The notes under the pieces are model-generated. The model was not told the origin of the DNA, ran no database searches, and saw only the letters and a list, made by a program, of their open reading frames with translations. Positions 24,202-32,773 of a stretch of DNA of 64,000 bases are shown one piece after another (the stretch's first letter is position 1; every line of letters starts with the position of its first letter). The stretch is from positions 1 to 64,000 of the forward strand of contig JBBSLP010000017.1 of the NCBI GenBank assembly GCA_038255145.1, in the 5' to 3' direction. A program made the translations under genes and the position numbers. Origin of the DNA: WHTX01 sp038255145 (GTDB taxonomy: Bacteria > Actinomycetota > Acidimicrobiia > Acidimicrobiales > CAIXPF01).

Positions 24202-25361
24202 CGCGCCGCCCGGTTGAGCAGGTCGCGGGCCACGATGATGCGCTGCACCTCGGACGGGCCCTCGCCGATGCGGCGGATGCGCAGCTCGCGGTACCAACGT
24301 TCGAGGGGCAGGTCCTTGGTGACGCCGATGCCGCCGTGGATCTGGATGGCCCGGTCCACCACCCGGCTGGAGGCTTCGGACGCCACCAGCTTGGCCAGGG
24401 CGGCCTCGGTGCGGAAGGGCTCGTTGCGGTCCGCCTTCTGGGCCGCTTCCAGGGTCAGCCAGCGCGACGTGCGCAGGTCGACCTCGTTGTCGACGAGCAT
24501 CCACTGGATGGCCTGGCGGCTGGCCAGCACGTCGCCGAAGGTCTCGCGGTGCTTGGACCACTCGATGGCCATCTCGTGGGCGGCGACCGCCACCCCGATG
24601 CACCCCGCGGCGTAGGGGATGCGCTGGCGGCTCAGGCGGTCGTTGGCGATGCCGAAGCCCTTGTGCAGCTCGCCGAGGATGTTGCCCTCGGGGACCCGCA
24701 GGTCCTCCATCTGGATCTCGGTCGCGTAGCGGGCCGAGCGCAGCGTGTGCACGATGCGGCGCACGTGGAAGCCGGGCCACGCCGTCTCCACGATGAAGGC
24801 GGTGACCCCCTCGCGCCCCGGGCCCCCGGTGCGGGCGAAGATCAGCCCGTAGTCGGCCACATCGGCGCCGGAGATGTAGAGCTTGGCCCCGTTGAGCACC
24901 CACTCGGCCCCGTCCTTGACGGCCCGGGTCTGGATGGCCCGCCCGGGATCGGAGCCGCCCGAGGGTTCGGTCAGCCCGAAGAAGCCCTTCTTCTCCCCCC
25001 GCAGGGTGGGGTAGAGGTACTGCTCCTTCTGCTCGGCGGTGGCCTCGTAGAGCTGGGCCAGCCCGGCCCCGCCGAAGGTGTCGTAGCAGGGCACGTAGAG
25101 CCCGGCGTTGTGCTGGGCCATCTCGATGGCCATGAGGGTGCGGGTGGTCAGGTCGATGCCGGGGCCGCCGTACTCGGCAGGGATGTCGATCCCGTAGAAG
25201 CCCATGGCCTTGACCTTGGCCACCAGCCGTTCCTTGTCGGCGGGGGCGAGCTCGCCGGCGTCGGGGTCGAGGTCGGCCTCGAGGGGCCGGATCTCCTCCC
25301 GCACGAAGCGGCGCACGGTGTCGACGATGAGGCGTTGCTCGTCGGAGGGCAGCAGGTCCAT
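24198..25361 (-). CDS. Acyl-CoA dehydrogenase
   Basis: A 387-residue FAD-dependent acyl-CoA dehydrogenase. Recognisable parts are the N-terminal helical domain (PSDEQRLIVDTVRRFVREEIRP), GFFGLTEPSGGSDP and WVLNGAKLYISGADVADY in the beta domain, RQAIQWMLVDNEVDLRTSRWL, and the C-terminal IHGGIGVTKDLPLERWYRELR. RRIGEGPSEVQR holds the glutamate at the position of the catalytic base in short- and medium-chain enzymes (YEGT in others). GAGGAGC precedes ATG 25361. It heads the tight dehydrogenase-SDR pair. Acyl chain preference is unknown. Confidence 0.9.
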   Translation of the reverse strand: MDLLPSDEQRLIVDTVRRFVREEIRPLEADLDPDAGELAPADKERLVAKVKAMGFYGIDIPAEYGGPGIDLTTRTLMAIEMAQHNAGLYVPCYDTFGGAGLAQLYEATAEQKEQYLYPTLRGEKKGFFGLTEPSGGSDPGRAIQTRAVKDGAEWVLNGAKLYISGADVADYGLIFARTGGPGREGVTAFIVETAWPGFHVRRIVHTLRSARYATEIQMEDLRVPEGNILGELHKGFGIANDRLSRQRIPYAAGCIGVAVAAHEMAIEWSKHRETFGDVLASRQAIQWMLVDNEVDLRTSRWLTLEAAQKADRNEPFRTEAALAKLVASEASSRVVDRAIQIHGGIGVTKDLPLERWYRELRIRRIGEGPSEVQRIIVARDLLNRAAR

Positions 25362-25384
25362 GGTCGTGGCTCCTCGGCCTGGGG

Positions 25385-25732
25385 TCAGGACAGGGGGGAG
25401 AGGCGGCCGAGGCGCACCCCGGGGTCGGGCTGTTCCGGCGGCAGGTGGCCGTGGTCGGCCAGGTGGACCATGAGCAGCTCCCGCCACCGGGTCGTGTACT
25501 GCTGGTTCACCTCGACGCGGAACGAGGTCGCCGCGCTGTCGGGGGCCCGATCACGCAGCTCGTCGCCCACGGCGGTGCGCAGCCCGAAGGCGGTGCGTCC
25601 CCCGGCGTAGCCGATGCGCAGCACCGTGCCCGAGGCGTCACCGAGCTCGTAGACGCCCAGCTGTCCGGGGAGCTGGGCCACAGCTTCCGCGGTCAGCGCC
25701 AGCCAGGACTTGTCCAGTCGCAGACCCCTCAT
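25385..25732 (-). CDS. Small GIY-YIG-like protein of unknown role
   Basis: A 115-residue protein that I cannot place with certainty. Its layout resembles a divergent GIY-YIG fold: GVYELGDASGTVLRIGYAGG in the place of the GIY and YIG strands, arginine in FGLRTAV where the catalytic Arg sits, a strand SFRVEVN, and a helix with glutamate (RWRELLMVHLADHGHLP) where the metal-binding Glu is expected. The YIG tyrosine is replaced by IGY. The start is ATG 25732; longer frames exist without ribosome sites. It lies between the aceE terminator region and the acyl-CoA dehydrogenase gene on the same strand. Confidence 0.5.
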   Translation of the reverse strand: MRGLRLDKSWLALTAEAVAQLPGQLGVYELGDASGTVLRIGYAGGRTAFGLRTAVGDELRDRAPDSAATSFRVEVNQQYTTRWRELLMVHLADHGHLPPEQPDPGVRLGRLSPLS

Positions 25733-25839
25733 GGCCACACCCCCTGTCGACGACGGACCGTAGCCGCGCCACCGACCGGGGGATGCCCAACCACTCGTAG
25801 ACAATGATCGGTGGGTCTACTGCTGCTGATCGGGCTCTG

Positions 25840-25878
25840 GGGACGAATCGTCCCGGAGAGGGTGGGACGATCCGTCCC
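25840..25878. repeat. Two tandem 15-bp palindromes after aceE
   Basis: GGGACGAATCGTCCC (25840-25854) and GGGACGATCCGTCCC (25864-25878) are each self-complementary and are separated by nine bases. They are also complementary to each other at 14 of 15 positions, so they can form one long hairpin or two short ones. They begin nine bases beyond the aceE stop and lie about 100 bases before the small gene at 25732. They may act as the aceE terminator, a paired operator, or both. Confidence 0.6.
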
Positions 25879-25886
25879 GAGAGCGC

Positions 25887-28598
25887 TCAGTGGGTGGTGC
25901 TGCTCCAGGGATCGTCGAGGTCGACGTCGATGCCGTAGGTGGCGATGGCCTTGGCCACCTCCTCCTGGGAGATGCGGCCGTTGTTGGCCAGCTGGTGGAG
26001 CACGCCGACCACCAGGTGGGCCACGTCGATCTCGAAGTGGCGGCGCAGGGCGGCCCGGGTGTCGGAGCGGCCGAAGCCGTCGGTGCCCAGGGACAGGTAC
26101 CAGTTGGACGGCACCCAGCGGGCGATCTGGTCGGGCACGGCCCGCATGAAGTCGGTGACGGCCACGATGGGCCCGTCGACCTGGCCCAGGCGCTCGGTCA
26201 CGAGCGGGGTGCGGGGAGCCTCCTCGGGGTGGAGGCGGTTCCAGCGCTCGACCGACATGGCGTCCTCGCGCAGCTTCTTGTACGAGGTCGCCGACCACAG
26301 CTCGGCGCCGACGCCCCAGTTGGTGGCCAGCTCCTCGGCCGCCTGTTCGGCCAGGTGCCAGGCCGAGCCCGAGAACACCAGGGCCGCCTTGTGGGGGTGC
26401 TCACCCTCGGGGGCGGCCCGGAACCGGTACAGGCCGGCCAGCAGCCCGTCGCGGTCGAGGTCGGGAGCGGCGGGGGGCATGACGTAGTTCTCGTTGTACG
26501 TGGTCAGGTAGTAGAAGACGTCCTCGTTGTCCACGTACATGCGCCGGATGCCGTCCTGGATGATCAGGGCCAGCTCGTAGGCGAAGGCGGGGTCGTAGGC
26601 CTGGCACGGGGGCACGGTCGAGGCCAGCAGGGGCGAGTGGCCGTCCTGGTGCTGGAGGCCCTCGCCCAACAACGTCGTGCGACCGGCGGTGGCGCCCATG
26701 AGGAATCCCCGGCCCCGGGCGTCGCCCAGGGCCCAGATGAGGTCACCCACCCGCTGGAAGCCGAACATGGAGTAGAAGATGAAGAAGGGCACCATGGGCA
26801 CGCCCCGGGTGGCGTAGCTGGTGGCGGCGGCGGTGAAGCTGGACAGCGATCCCGCCTCGGTGATGCCCTCTTCCAGCAGCTGGCCGTCCTTGGCCTCGCG
26901 GTAGGAGAGCTGCAGGTTGTAGTCCACGGGCTCGTAGCGCTGGCCCTGGCTGGCGTAGATGCCCACCTCGCGGAACAGCGAGTCCATGCCGAAGGTGCGG
27001 GCCTCGTCGGGGATGATGGGCACCACCCGACGGCCGAAGCCCTCCTCGCGCAGTAGGGAGCGCAGCAGGCGGGTGAAGGCCATGGTGGTGGACACCGACT
27101 GGGCCCCCGAACCGGCCTGGAGCTCGTCGAAGGGGTGGGTCGACACCTCGGGCAGGGGGCGGCGCACCCGGGTCGAGCGTGAGGGCAGGGAACCGTCGAG
27201 GGCCCGACGCCGCTCGGTCAGGTACTGGTGCTCGGGGGAGCCGTCGGCCGGCCGGTAGTACGGCGGGTCGTTGGCGTCGAAGTCCTCGGGGATCTCGTCC
27301 TGCAGGTACAGCCGCTCGCGGATGAGCCCGAGCTGGGCCTTGGTCAGCTTCTTGATCTGGTGGGTGGCGTTGCGGCCCTCGAGGTCGGGGCCCAGCGTCC
27401 ACCCCTTGACCGTCTTGGCCAGGATGACGGTGGGCCGGCCCTTGTGGCTGACCGCGGCCTTGTACGCGGCGTACAGCTTGCGGTAGTCGTGCCCGCCCCG
27501 GGGCAGGGCCCGCAGCTCCTCGTCGGTCATGTCGGCCACCAACGCCCGCAGGCGGGGGTCGGGACCGAAGAAGTGCTCGCGGATGTAGGCGCCGGATTCG
27601 ATGGTGTAGCGCTGGTACTCGCCGTCGAGGGTGGTGTTCATCTTGTCGACGAGGACGCCGCTGGTGTCCTTGGCCAGCAGCTCGTCCCACTTCGAGCCCC
27701 AGATGACCTTGATGACGTTCCAGCCCGCACCGCGGAAGACGCCTTCGAGCTCCTGGATGATCTTGCTGTTGCCCCGCACCGGTCCGTCGAGGCGCTGCAG
27801 GTTGCAGTTGACGATGAAGACGAGGTTGTCGAGGCGTTCCCGGCCGGCCAGGTGCAGGGCACCGAGCGACTCGGGCTCGTCGCACTCGCCGTCGCCCAGG
27901 AAGCACCACACCCGTGACGCCGAGGTGTCGTCGATGCGGCGGTCGTGCAGGTAGCGGTTGAAGCGGGCCTGGTAGATGGCGTTGATCGGGCCCAGGCCCA
28001 TGGACACGGTGGGGTACTCCCAGAACTCGGGCATGAGCCGGGGGTGGGGGTAGCTGGACAGGCCCGTGCGGCCGATCTCGCGGCGAAAGTGGTCGAGGTC
28101 GTCCTCGTCCAGGCGGCCCTCGAGGTAGGCCCGCCCGTACACACCGGGGGCAGCGTGGCCCTGGATGTAGATGGCGTCGCCGGGCTCGCCGTCGGCCTTC
28201 CCCCGCCAGAACCAGTTGAGGCCCACGTCGTAGAGGGCGGCCGAGGAGGCGAAGGTCGACAGGTGCCCGCCGATGCCGTCGGCCACCTTGTTGGCGTTGG
28301 ACACCATGACGGCGGCGTTCCACCGGGTGAAGGCCCGGATGCGCCGCTCGACGTGCTCGTCACCGGGGAACCAGGGCTCGTCCTCGGGGGCGATGGTGTT
28401 GACGTAGTCCGTCTCCACCTGCTGGGGGAGGCCGACCTCGCGTGCAGCTCCGTGCCTGAGGAGGCGCTCGAGCAGGAAGCGGGCCCGGCGGGGTCCATGG
28501 GCGTCGATCACGGCATCGAGGGACTCGACCCACTCCAGGGTCTCGTCGGGATCGGAGTCCGGGATCAGGTGGTGCGGCTCGTCGAACGTGCGGCTCAC
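25887..28598 (-). CDS. aceE: Pyruvate dehydrogenase E1 component, homodimeric type
   Basis: A 903-residue homodimeric E1, which decarboxylates pyruvate with thiamine diphosphate and passes the acetyl group to the E2 lipoyl domain. The ThDP/Mg motif starts at GDGECDEPES (about residue 233) and ends at NCNLQRLDG (about 262). The family-specific opening DYVNTI, the loop around WFWRGKADG, and the second pyrimidine domain with AEAG-like EAGSLSSFTAAATSYA are present. Length is close to that of E. coli AceE (887). GAAGGAG precedes the GTG start. E2 and E3 genes are not in the window, as is usual for actinobacteria. Confidence 0.95.
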   Translation of the reverse strand: MSRTFDEPHHLIPDSDPDETLEWVESLDAVIDAHGPRRARFLLERLLRHGAAREVGLPQQVETDYVNTIAPEDEPWFPGDEHVERRIRAFTRWNAAVMVSNANKVADGIGGHLSTFASSAALYDVGLNWFWRGKADGEPGDAIYIQGHAAPGVYGRAYLEGRLDEDDLDHFRREIGRTGLSSYPHPRLMPEFWEYPTVSMGLGPINAIYQARFNRYLHDRRIDDTSASRVWCFLGDGECDEPESLGALHLAGRERLDNLVFIVNCNLQRLDGPVRGNSKIIQELEGVFRGAGWNVIKVIWGSKWDELLAKDTSGVLVDKMNTTLDGEYQRYTIESGAYIREHFFGPDPRLRALVADMTDEELRALPRGGHDYRKLYAAYKAAVSHKGRPTVILAKTVKGWTLGPDLEGRNATHQIKKLTKAQLGLIRERLYLQDEIPEDFDANDPPYYRPADGSPEHQYLTERRRALDGSLPSRSTRVRRPLPEVSTHPFDELQAGSGAQSVSTTMAFTRLLRSLLREEGFGRRVVPIIPDEARTFGMDSLFREVGIYASQGQRYEPVDYNLQLSYREAKDGQLLEEGITEAGSLSSFTAAATSYATRGVPMVPFFIFYSMFGFQRVGDLIWALGDARGRGFLMGATAGRTTLLGEGLQHQDGHSPLLASTVPPCQAYDPAFAYELALIIQDGIRRMYVDNEDVFYYLTTYNENYVMPPAAPDLDRDGLLAGLYRFRAAPEGEHPHKAALVFSGSAWHLAEQAAEELATNWGVGAELWSATSYKKLREDAMSVERWNRLHPEEAPRTPLVTERLGQVDGPIVAVTDFMRAVPDQIARWVPSNWYLSLGTDGFGRSDTRAALRRHFEIDVAHLVVGVLHQLANNGRISQEEVAKAIATYGIDVDLDDPWSSTTH

Positions 28599-28807
28599 GC
28601 TGGCTCCTTCGCAGGGCTGGACTGCTTCGATGCTACGGCCCCGCTGGGCCTCTGACCGGCTCGGGCAGGGGTTGGACGGCCTCCTGTCCAGGATGCTCCT
28701 GCGCCCGAACGGTGCTGCTCACGGGATTGAACAGCGCGCGACCGGCTCGAACGCCGACATGGACGATCAACCCATGGCACCCGGGATGCGAACCGGCGTT
28801 CCCTGCT

Positions 28808-28813
28808 TAGCCT
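28808..28813 (+). promoter_or_regulatory. Candidate -10 element TAGCCT for the second DTR-repeat protein
   Basis: TAGCCT lies 31 bases before GTG 28845 and would leave a leader of about 25 bases with AGAGAG near the start. Confidence 0.25.
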
Positions 28814-28844
28814 GAGCGCTTCGGCGGAGCAGAAGAGAGAACGA

Positions 28845-31388
28845 GTGCGGAGATCACGAGCTTTGCTGGCCCTGACGGCCACGGCCGCGGGCCTGCTCAT
28901 AGGCGTCACCCAGGCGAAGGCAGACGTCGACACGACGTTCCGCACGAACGGGCGTCTGGTCATGGAAGGCATCGACCGTGTCTACCCCGCGGTGCGACCG
29001 AACGGGACGGTACTGGCGGTCGGCATCGGTTACGCCCCCGACGCTCCCCCCGGTGACCACGGCAACAAGCGCACGGTGCTGCGGGTCGAGAGCATGGGGG
29101 CCGACGGCGGGGCCACCCCGGGCTTCGGCACGGCGGGCACGACGTTGCTCGACGTACGCACGTTGGCGGACTTCGACGAACTGGTCGAGCCGGCCGGCGT
29201 CGTCGTCGAGCCCAGCGGTCGCCTGGTCGTGCAGTCGCCGTCGTCGGTGGGCAACCACCTCATCGGGGTGAGCGCGTCGGGGACCCTGGACACCACGTTC
29301 GGCGCCGGCGGGATGAGGGCGAACAGCTTCCAGGCCTGTGGCACCCCCCACGATCTGGCCTACAACCCCGTCACCGCCCAGCTGGTCAGCGTCGCCCCCG
29401 AGACGAACAACAAGCGGTTCGCCGAGGGCGGCGACATCGACAACATCTGCTTCGGCACCACCGTGCGGGCGTACACCGCCGACGGGACCCGCGTCGCCCC
29501 CTACGGCAACGCCGGTGCCGATGGCACCACGCTCATCAAGGACCTCTTCGCCGGGTCCATCGCCGTGGACAGCACCGGCCGCACCCTCGTGGCCGGCTCC
29601 GGCAGCAACGGCTTCGGCGTGGGGCGCCTGAACATCGACGGCACCCCCGACGCCTCGTTCGGTACCAACGGCGTGGCCAGCTTCGCCCCTTCGGCTGTGG
29701 CCTACGAGGGCTACAACAGCTCGGACTACGCCGGCTTCCCCCGCTTCATGGGCAACAACTACGCCGCCGATGTGGCCACCGACAGCGCCGGGCGGGTCAT
29801 CGTCGTCGGCGGTAGCCGGCGGACCGCGGGCGGCAGCGTCGACGTGTGGGTGGCCCGGTTGACGGCCACCGGAGCGCTGGACACCACCTTCGGCACCGCC
29901 GGCATGGCCTGGGTCGACCTGGCCGGTGGCGACGACTGGGGCCTGGGTGTGGCCCTCGACAGCCAGGGCCGCATCGTGGTCAGCGGCTCGTCGCGGGCCA
30001 CGTCGACGGCACCGGGCGTGGTCAACGCCAGCCCCCGCCGCCAGTTCACCGTCCGCCTCAGCAGCGCCGGGGTGCAGGACGCCGCTGCGGGCACCAACGT
30101 GAGCCAGTACGGCACCAGCGCCGACACCGTGGCCCACGACATGGTGCTGGCCGGGGATACCCGGGCCTACGTGGGTGGCCTCTTCAACGACCCCTACTCG
30201 ATCGGCTACATGGGAGCGGTCAACCTGACCGCGTCGACCACCGCGTCGACCACCACCTCGACCACCACCCCGACCACCACCTCGACCACGCCCACCACCC
30301 AGCCCCCCACGGGCAACGGTGGCGGCGGTGGCGAGTTCACCCCCATCTCGCCGTCCCGGGTGCTCGACACCCGCCTGGCGAACCTGGGGGCACCGGCCAT
30401 CGACGCCGGGGCCGACCGCACGGTCTCCCTGGCTTCCGTGGTGCCGGCCGAGGCCGTGGCCGTGGCCGTCAACATGACCGTCACCGATCCCACGGCTGAC
30501 GCCTTCGCCTCGGTGTACCCCGCGGGCTCGGCCTGGCCCGGCACCTCGGTGGTCAACTACAAGCCCGGCCAGACCATCGCCAACAGCGTGGTGGTGAGCC
30601 TGGGTACGGCCCGCAGCCTGGCCGTCCGCGTCGGCGCCGGTTCGGCCAACGTCGTCCTCGACGTGCAGGGCTGGTACACCGGGGCCGGCTTCCAGGCCAT
30701 CTCCCCCAGCCGCCAGTTCGACACCCGCACCGGCGGTAGCGGTCCCCTGGCCACCGCTGCGGTGGACGTGTCCCTGCAAGGTGTGCCCGCCGGCGCCACC
30801 GCGGTGGCGGTCAACCTGACCGTGACCGGGGCCAGCGCTCCCAGCTACCTGTCGGCATGGCCGGCCGGGGCGGCCGAGCCCCCCACCTCCCTGCTCAACT
30901 ACGGCCCCGGAACCACCATCGCCAACGGCGTCATCGTGCCGCTGGGCGCCGGGGGCAAGGTCACTCTGCGCAACGCCGCGGGGTCGGCCGAGGCCGTGGT
31001 CGACGTCATGGGCTGGGTCATCGGTGGGCAGTACCACGCCGTGCAGCCCCAGCGGGTCACCGACACCCGCTACGGGCTCGGGGGCGGGATCCTGGGCCAG
31101 GGTGAGGTGCGCACGCTCAACGTCACCCCCACCGGGGTGGACCCGGCGACCGTGGGGGCCGTGGCCGTCAACGTGACGGTGACCGAGCCCTCCTCGGGCA
31201 CGTTCCTCACCGCGTGGCCGGCCGGGGCGGCCCAGCCGGGCTCGTCCATCATCAACGCCACCGCGGGCCAGACCATCGCCAACGGCCTCGTGCTCGGCGT
31301 GGAGGGCGGGCAGCTGAAGGTGTACAACAACCTCGGCAACGTCCACGTCGTCATCGACGTCCTCGGTTGGTACCCCGCCGCGGCCTGA
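28845..31388 (+). CDS. Secreted delta-60-repeat protein with three C-terminal DTR repeats
   Basis: An 847-residue exported protein. A short signal peptide (RRSRALLALTATAAGLLIG, cleavage probably near AKA) precedes a propeller-like region of delta-60 repeats with motifs LDTTFGAGGM, PDASFGTNGV and LDTTFGTAGM (about residues 30-460). Next come a Thr-rich linker of about 25 residues and a Gly run, then three modules of about 118 residues starting near 497, 615 and 729. These open with SPSRVLDTR, SPSRQFDTR and QPQRVTDTR, hold AVNxTVT, YPAG/WPAG and IANxVVV segments, and end in VDVxGW(Y/V). They are homologous to those of the protein at 7343, with a different N-terminal sensor domain. The GTG start is supported by the signal peptide. 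Confidence 0.8.
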   Translation: MRRSRALLALTATAAGLLIGVTQAKADVDTTFRTNGRLVMEGIDRVYPAVRPNGTVLAVGIGYAPDAPPGDHGNKRTVLRVESMGADGGATPGFGTAGTTLLDVRTLADFDELVEPAGVVVEPSGRLVVQSPSSVGNHLIGVSASGTLDTTFGAGGMRANSFQACGTPHDLAYNPVTAQLVSVAPETNNKRFAEGGDIDNICFGTTVRAYTADGTRVAPYGNAGADGTTLIKDLFAGSIAVDSTGRTLVAGSGSNGFGVGRLNIDGTPDASFGTNGVASFAPSAVAYEGYNSSDYAGFPRFMGNNYAADVATDSAGRVIVVGGSRRTAGGSVDVWVARLTATGALDTTFGTAGMAWVDLAGGDDWGLGVALDSQGRIVVSGSSRATSTAPGVVNASPRRQFTVRLSSAGVQDAAAGTNVSQYGTSADTVAHDMVLAGDTRAYVGGLFNDPYSIGYMGAVNLTASTTASTTTSTTTPTTTSTTPTTQPPTGNGGGGGEFTPISPSRVLDTRLANLGAPAIDAGADRTVSLASVVPAEAVAVAVNMTVTDPTADAFASVYPAGSAWPGTSVVNYKPGQTIANSVVVSLGTARSLAVRVGAGSANVVLDVQGWYTGAGFQAISPSRQFDTRTGGSGPLATAAVDVSLQGVPAGATAVAVNLTVTGASAPSYLSAWPAGAAEPPTSLLNYGPGTTIANGVIVPLGAGGKVTLRNAAGSAEAVVDVMGWVIGGQYHAVQPQRVTDTRYGLGGGILGQGEVRTLNVTPTGVDPATVGAVAVNVTVTEPSSGTFLTAWPAGAAQPGSSIINATAGQTIANGLVLGVEGGQLKVYNNLGNVHVVIDVLGWYPAAA
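30231..30300. repeat. Thr-codon tandem repeat (TCGACCACC-like) in the linker
   Basis: Repeated GCGTCGACCACC/CTCGACCACCACC units encode the Thr/Ser/Pro linker of the secreted protein. Such arrays can vary in copy number between strains. Confidence 0.6.
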
Positions 31389-31389
31389 G

Positions 31390-31429
31390 CCGGGTGGTCA
31401 CCGCCTGATCCGGGTCGTCACCGCCTGAT
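31390..31429. repeat. Two tandem 20-base units after the secreted-protein gene
   Basis: CCGGGTGGTCACCGCCTGAT (31390-31409) is followed by CCGGGTCGTCACCGCCTGAT (31410-31429), with one mismatch. The first unit begins right after the stop codon. Confidence 0.6.
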
Positions 31430-31448
31430 ACCGGCGGTCCCAGAGGTC

Positions 31449-31482
31449 CACGGGGCCGGCTCCTACGGGGGCCGGCCCCGTG
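31449..31482 (+). terminator. Perfect 12-bp hairpin terminator after the secreted-protein gene
   Basis: CACGGGGCCGGC (31449-31460) is the exact reverse complement of GCCGGCCCCGTG (31471-31482), with a 10-base loop. It lies 60 bases after the stop codon at 31388. The rest of the 338-base gap to the next gene holds the tandem repeat above and a candidate promoter. Confidence 0.75.
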
Positions 31483-31609
31483 TCGCGCCCTCCGAGTGGT
31501 CCCGACAGCGCGGTCACCGAGCGGTGTCGGGCCGTCGGCGCGAGCCACGCAGGGTGACTTCACCCAGGCCTGAACAGGCAGAACCGCAGGTTCGGAGGCC
31601 GTACGCGGG

Positions 31610-31636
31610 GGAACCCGGGTCATCCGGCACTAGGTT
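31610..31636 (+). promoter_or_regulatory. Candidate promoter for MoxR operon 2
   Basis: GGAAC (31610-31614) and TAGGTT (31631-31636) are separated by 16 bases. The pair resembles an extracytoplasmic-function-type sigma promoter (GGAAC then GTT) or a plain -10 box TAGGTT. The leader to GTG 31727 would be about 85 bases. Confidence 0.3.
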
Positions 31637-31726
31637 TTCTGCCGGAGCTTGCAGTCGGCGGACGGTACGGCGTACCGCGGCGGAGAGCGACAGGAACGTC
31701 TCGCAGGGCGAAGAGAAGGCGGTCTT

Positions 31727-32770
31727 GTGAAGGAATCGACGGCGTCACTCGGGACGGCCCGGCGGCCTGATCCTGGCGAAAGTGCCATGGATGCCCGGAG
31801 TGACAACACGGCGAAGCGGGCCACCCGTTTCGCCCAGAACTTCGAGTCGTTGTTGGACAACGTGAGCAAGGTGGTCCGAGGGAAGAAGAACGTGGTGCGC
31901 ATGGCGCTCACGTCGCTCTTCGCCGAAGGCCACCTGCTCATCGAGGATGTGCCCGGCACGGGCAAGACCACACTGGCCAAGGCGATGGCGCAGTCCATCG
32001 ACGGCACGTGGCAGCGCATCCAGTTCACCCCGGACCTCCTGCCCACCGACGTGACCGGTGTGCAGATCTTCAACCGGCAGACCAACCAGTTCGACTTCCA
32101 CCCCGGCGGCGTGTTCGCCAACGTGGTCATCGCCGATGAGATCAACCGCGCCTCCCCCAAGACGCAGTCCGCCCTCCTCGAGGTCATGGAGGAGCACCAG
32201 GTCACGGTGGACTCGACCCCCTTCCTGGTGCCCCGGCCCTTCATCGTGATCGCCACCCAGAACCCGGTGGAGCACGACGGCACCTACGACCTGCCCGAGG
32301 CCCAGATCGACCGCTTCATGATGAAGCTGTCGGTGGGCTACCCGGCCATCGAGGACGAGGTCGACATCATCGCCAACGACGCCGGGGGCACCCGGGTCGA
32401 GGACCTGGCGTCGGTGGTCAGCGCCCCCGAGGTGCGGCGGATGATCGCCCTGACCGACCGCATCTACGTGGCCCCCAAGCTGCAGCACTACATCGTGCAG
32501 GTGACCTCGGCCACCCGGACCCTGAGCGAGCTGCGCCTCGGCGTCAGCCCCCGAGGCAGCGTGGCCCTGGCCCGGGCCTCACGAGCCTACGCCGCCGCCA
32601 ACGGGCGCTCGTTCGTCACCGCGGACGACGTCAAGGAGCTGGCTCCCCTGGTGCTGGCCCACCGCATGATCCTCACCCCCGAGGGTGAGATGGCGGGGAA
32701 CCGGGCGGTCGACCTGTTGGATCACATCCTCGACGCCATCCCGGTCCCCCAGGAGCGCGTGGAGCTCTAG
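31727..32770 (+). CDS. MoxR-family AAA+ ATPase, copy 2
   Basis: A 347-residue MoxR ATPase. Walker A is GTGKT at about residue 77, Walker B is DEINRASPKTQSALLEVM at about 136, sensor 1 is VIATQNPVEHDGTYDLPEAQ with the arginine of DRF after it, and the lid contains LGVSPRGSVALARASRAYA. Residues before about 25 are poorly conserved. AGAAGGCGG precedes GTG 31727; ATG 31787 is an alternative start. It is more like the canonical MoxR than copy 1. The DUF58 gene begins three bases after the stop, so the operon is tight. Confidence 0.92.
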   Translation: MKESTASLGTARRPDPGESAMDARSDNTAKRATRFAQNFESLLDNVSKVVRGKKNVVRMALTSLFAEGHLLIEDVPGTGKTTLAKAMAQSIDGTWQRIQFTPDLLPTDVTGVQIFNRQTNQFDFHPGGVFANVVIADEINRASPKTQSALLEVMEEHQVTVDSTPFLVPRPFIVIATQNPVEHDGTYDLPEAQIDRFMMKLSVGYPAIEDEVDIIANDAGGTRVEDLASVVSAPEVRRMIALTDRIYVAPKLQHYIVQVTSATRTLSELRLGVSPRGSVALARASRAYAAANGRSFVTADDVKELAPLVLAHRMILTPEGEMAGNRAVDLLDHILDAIPVPQERVEL

Positions 32771-32773
32771 GGC

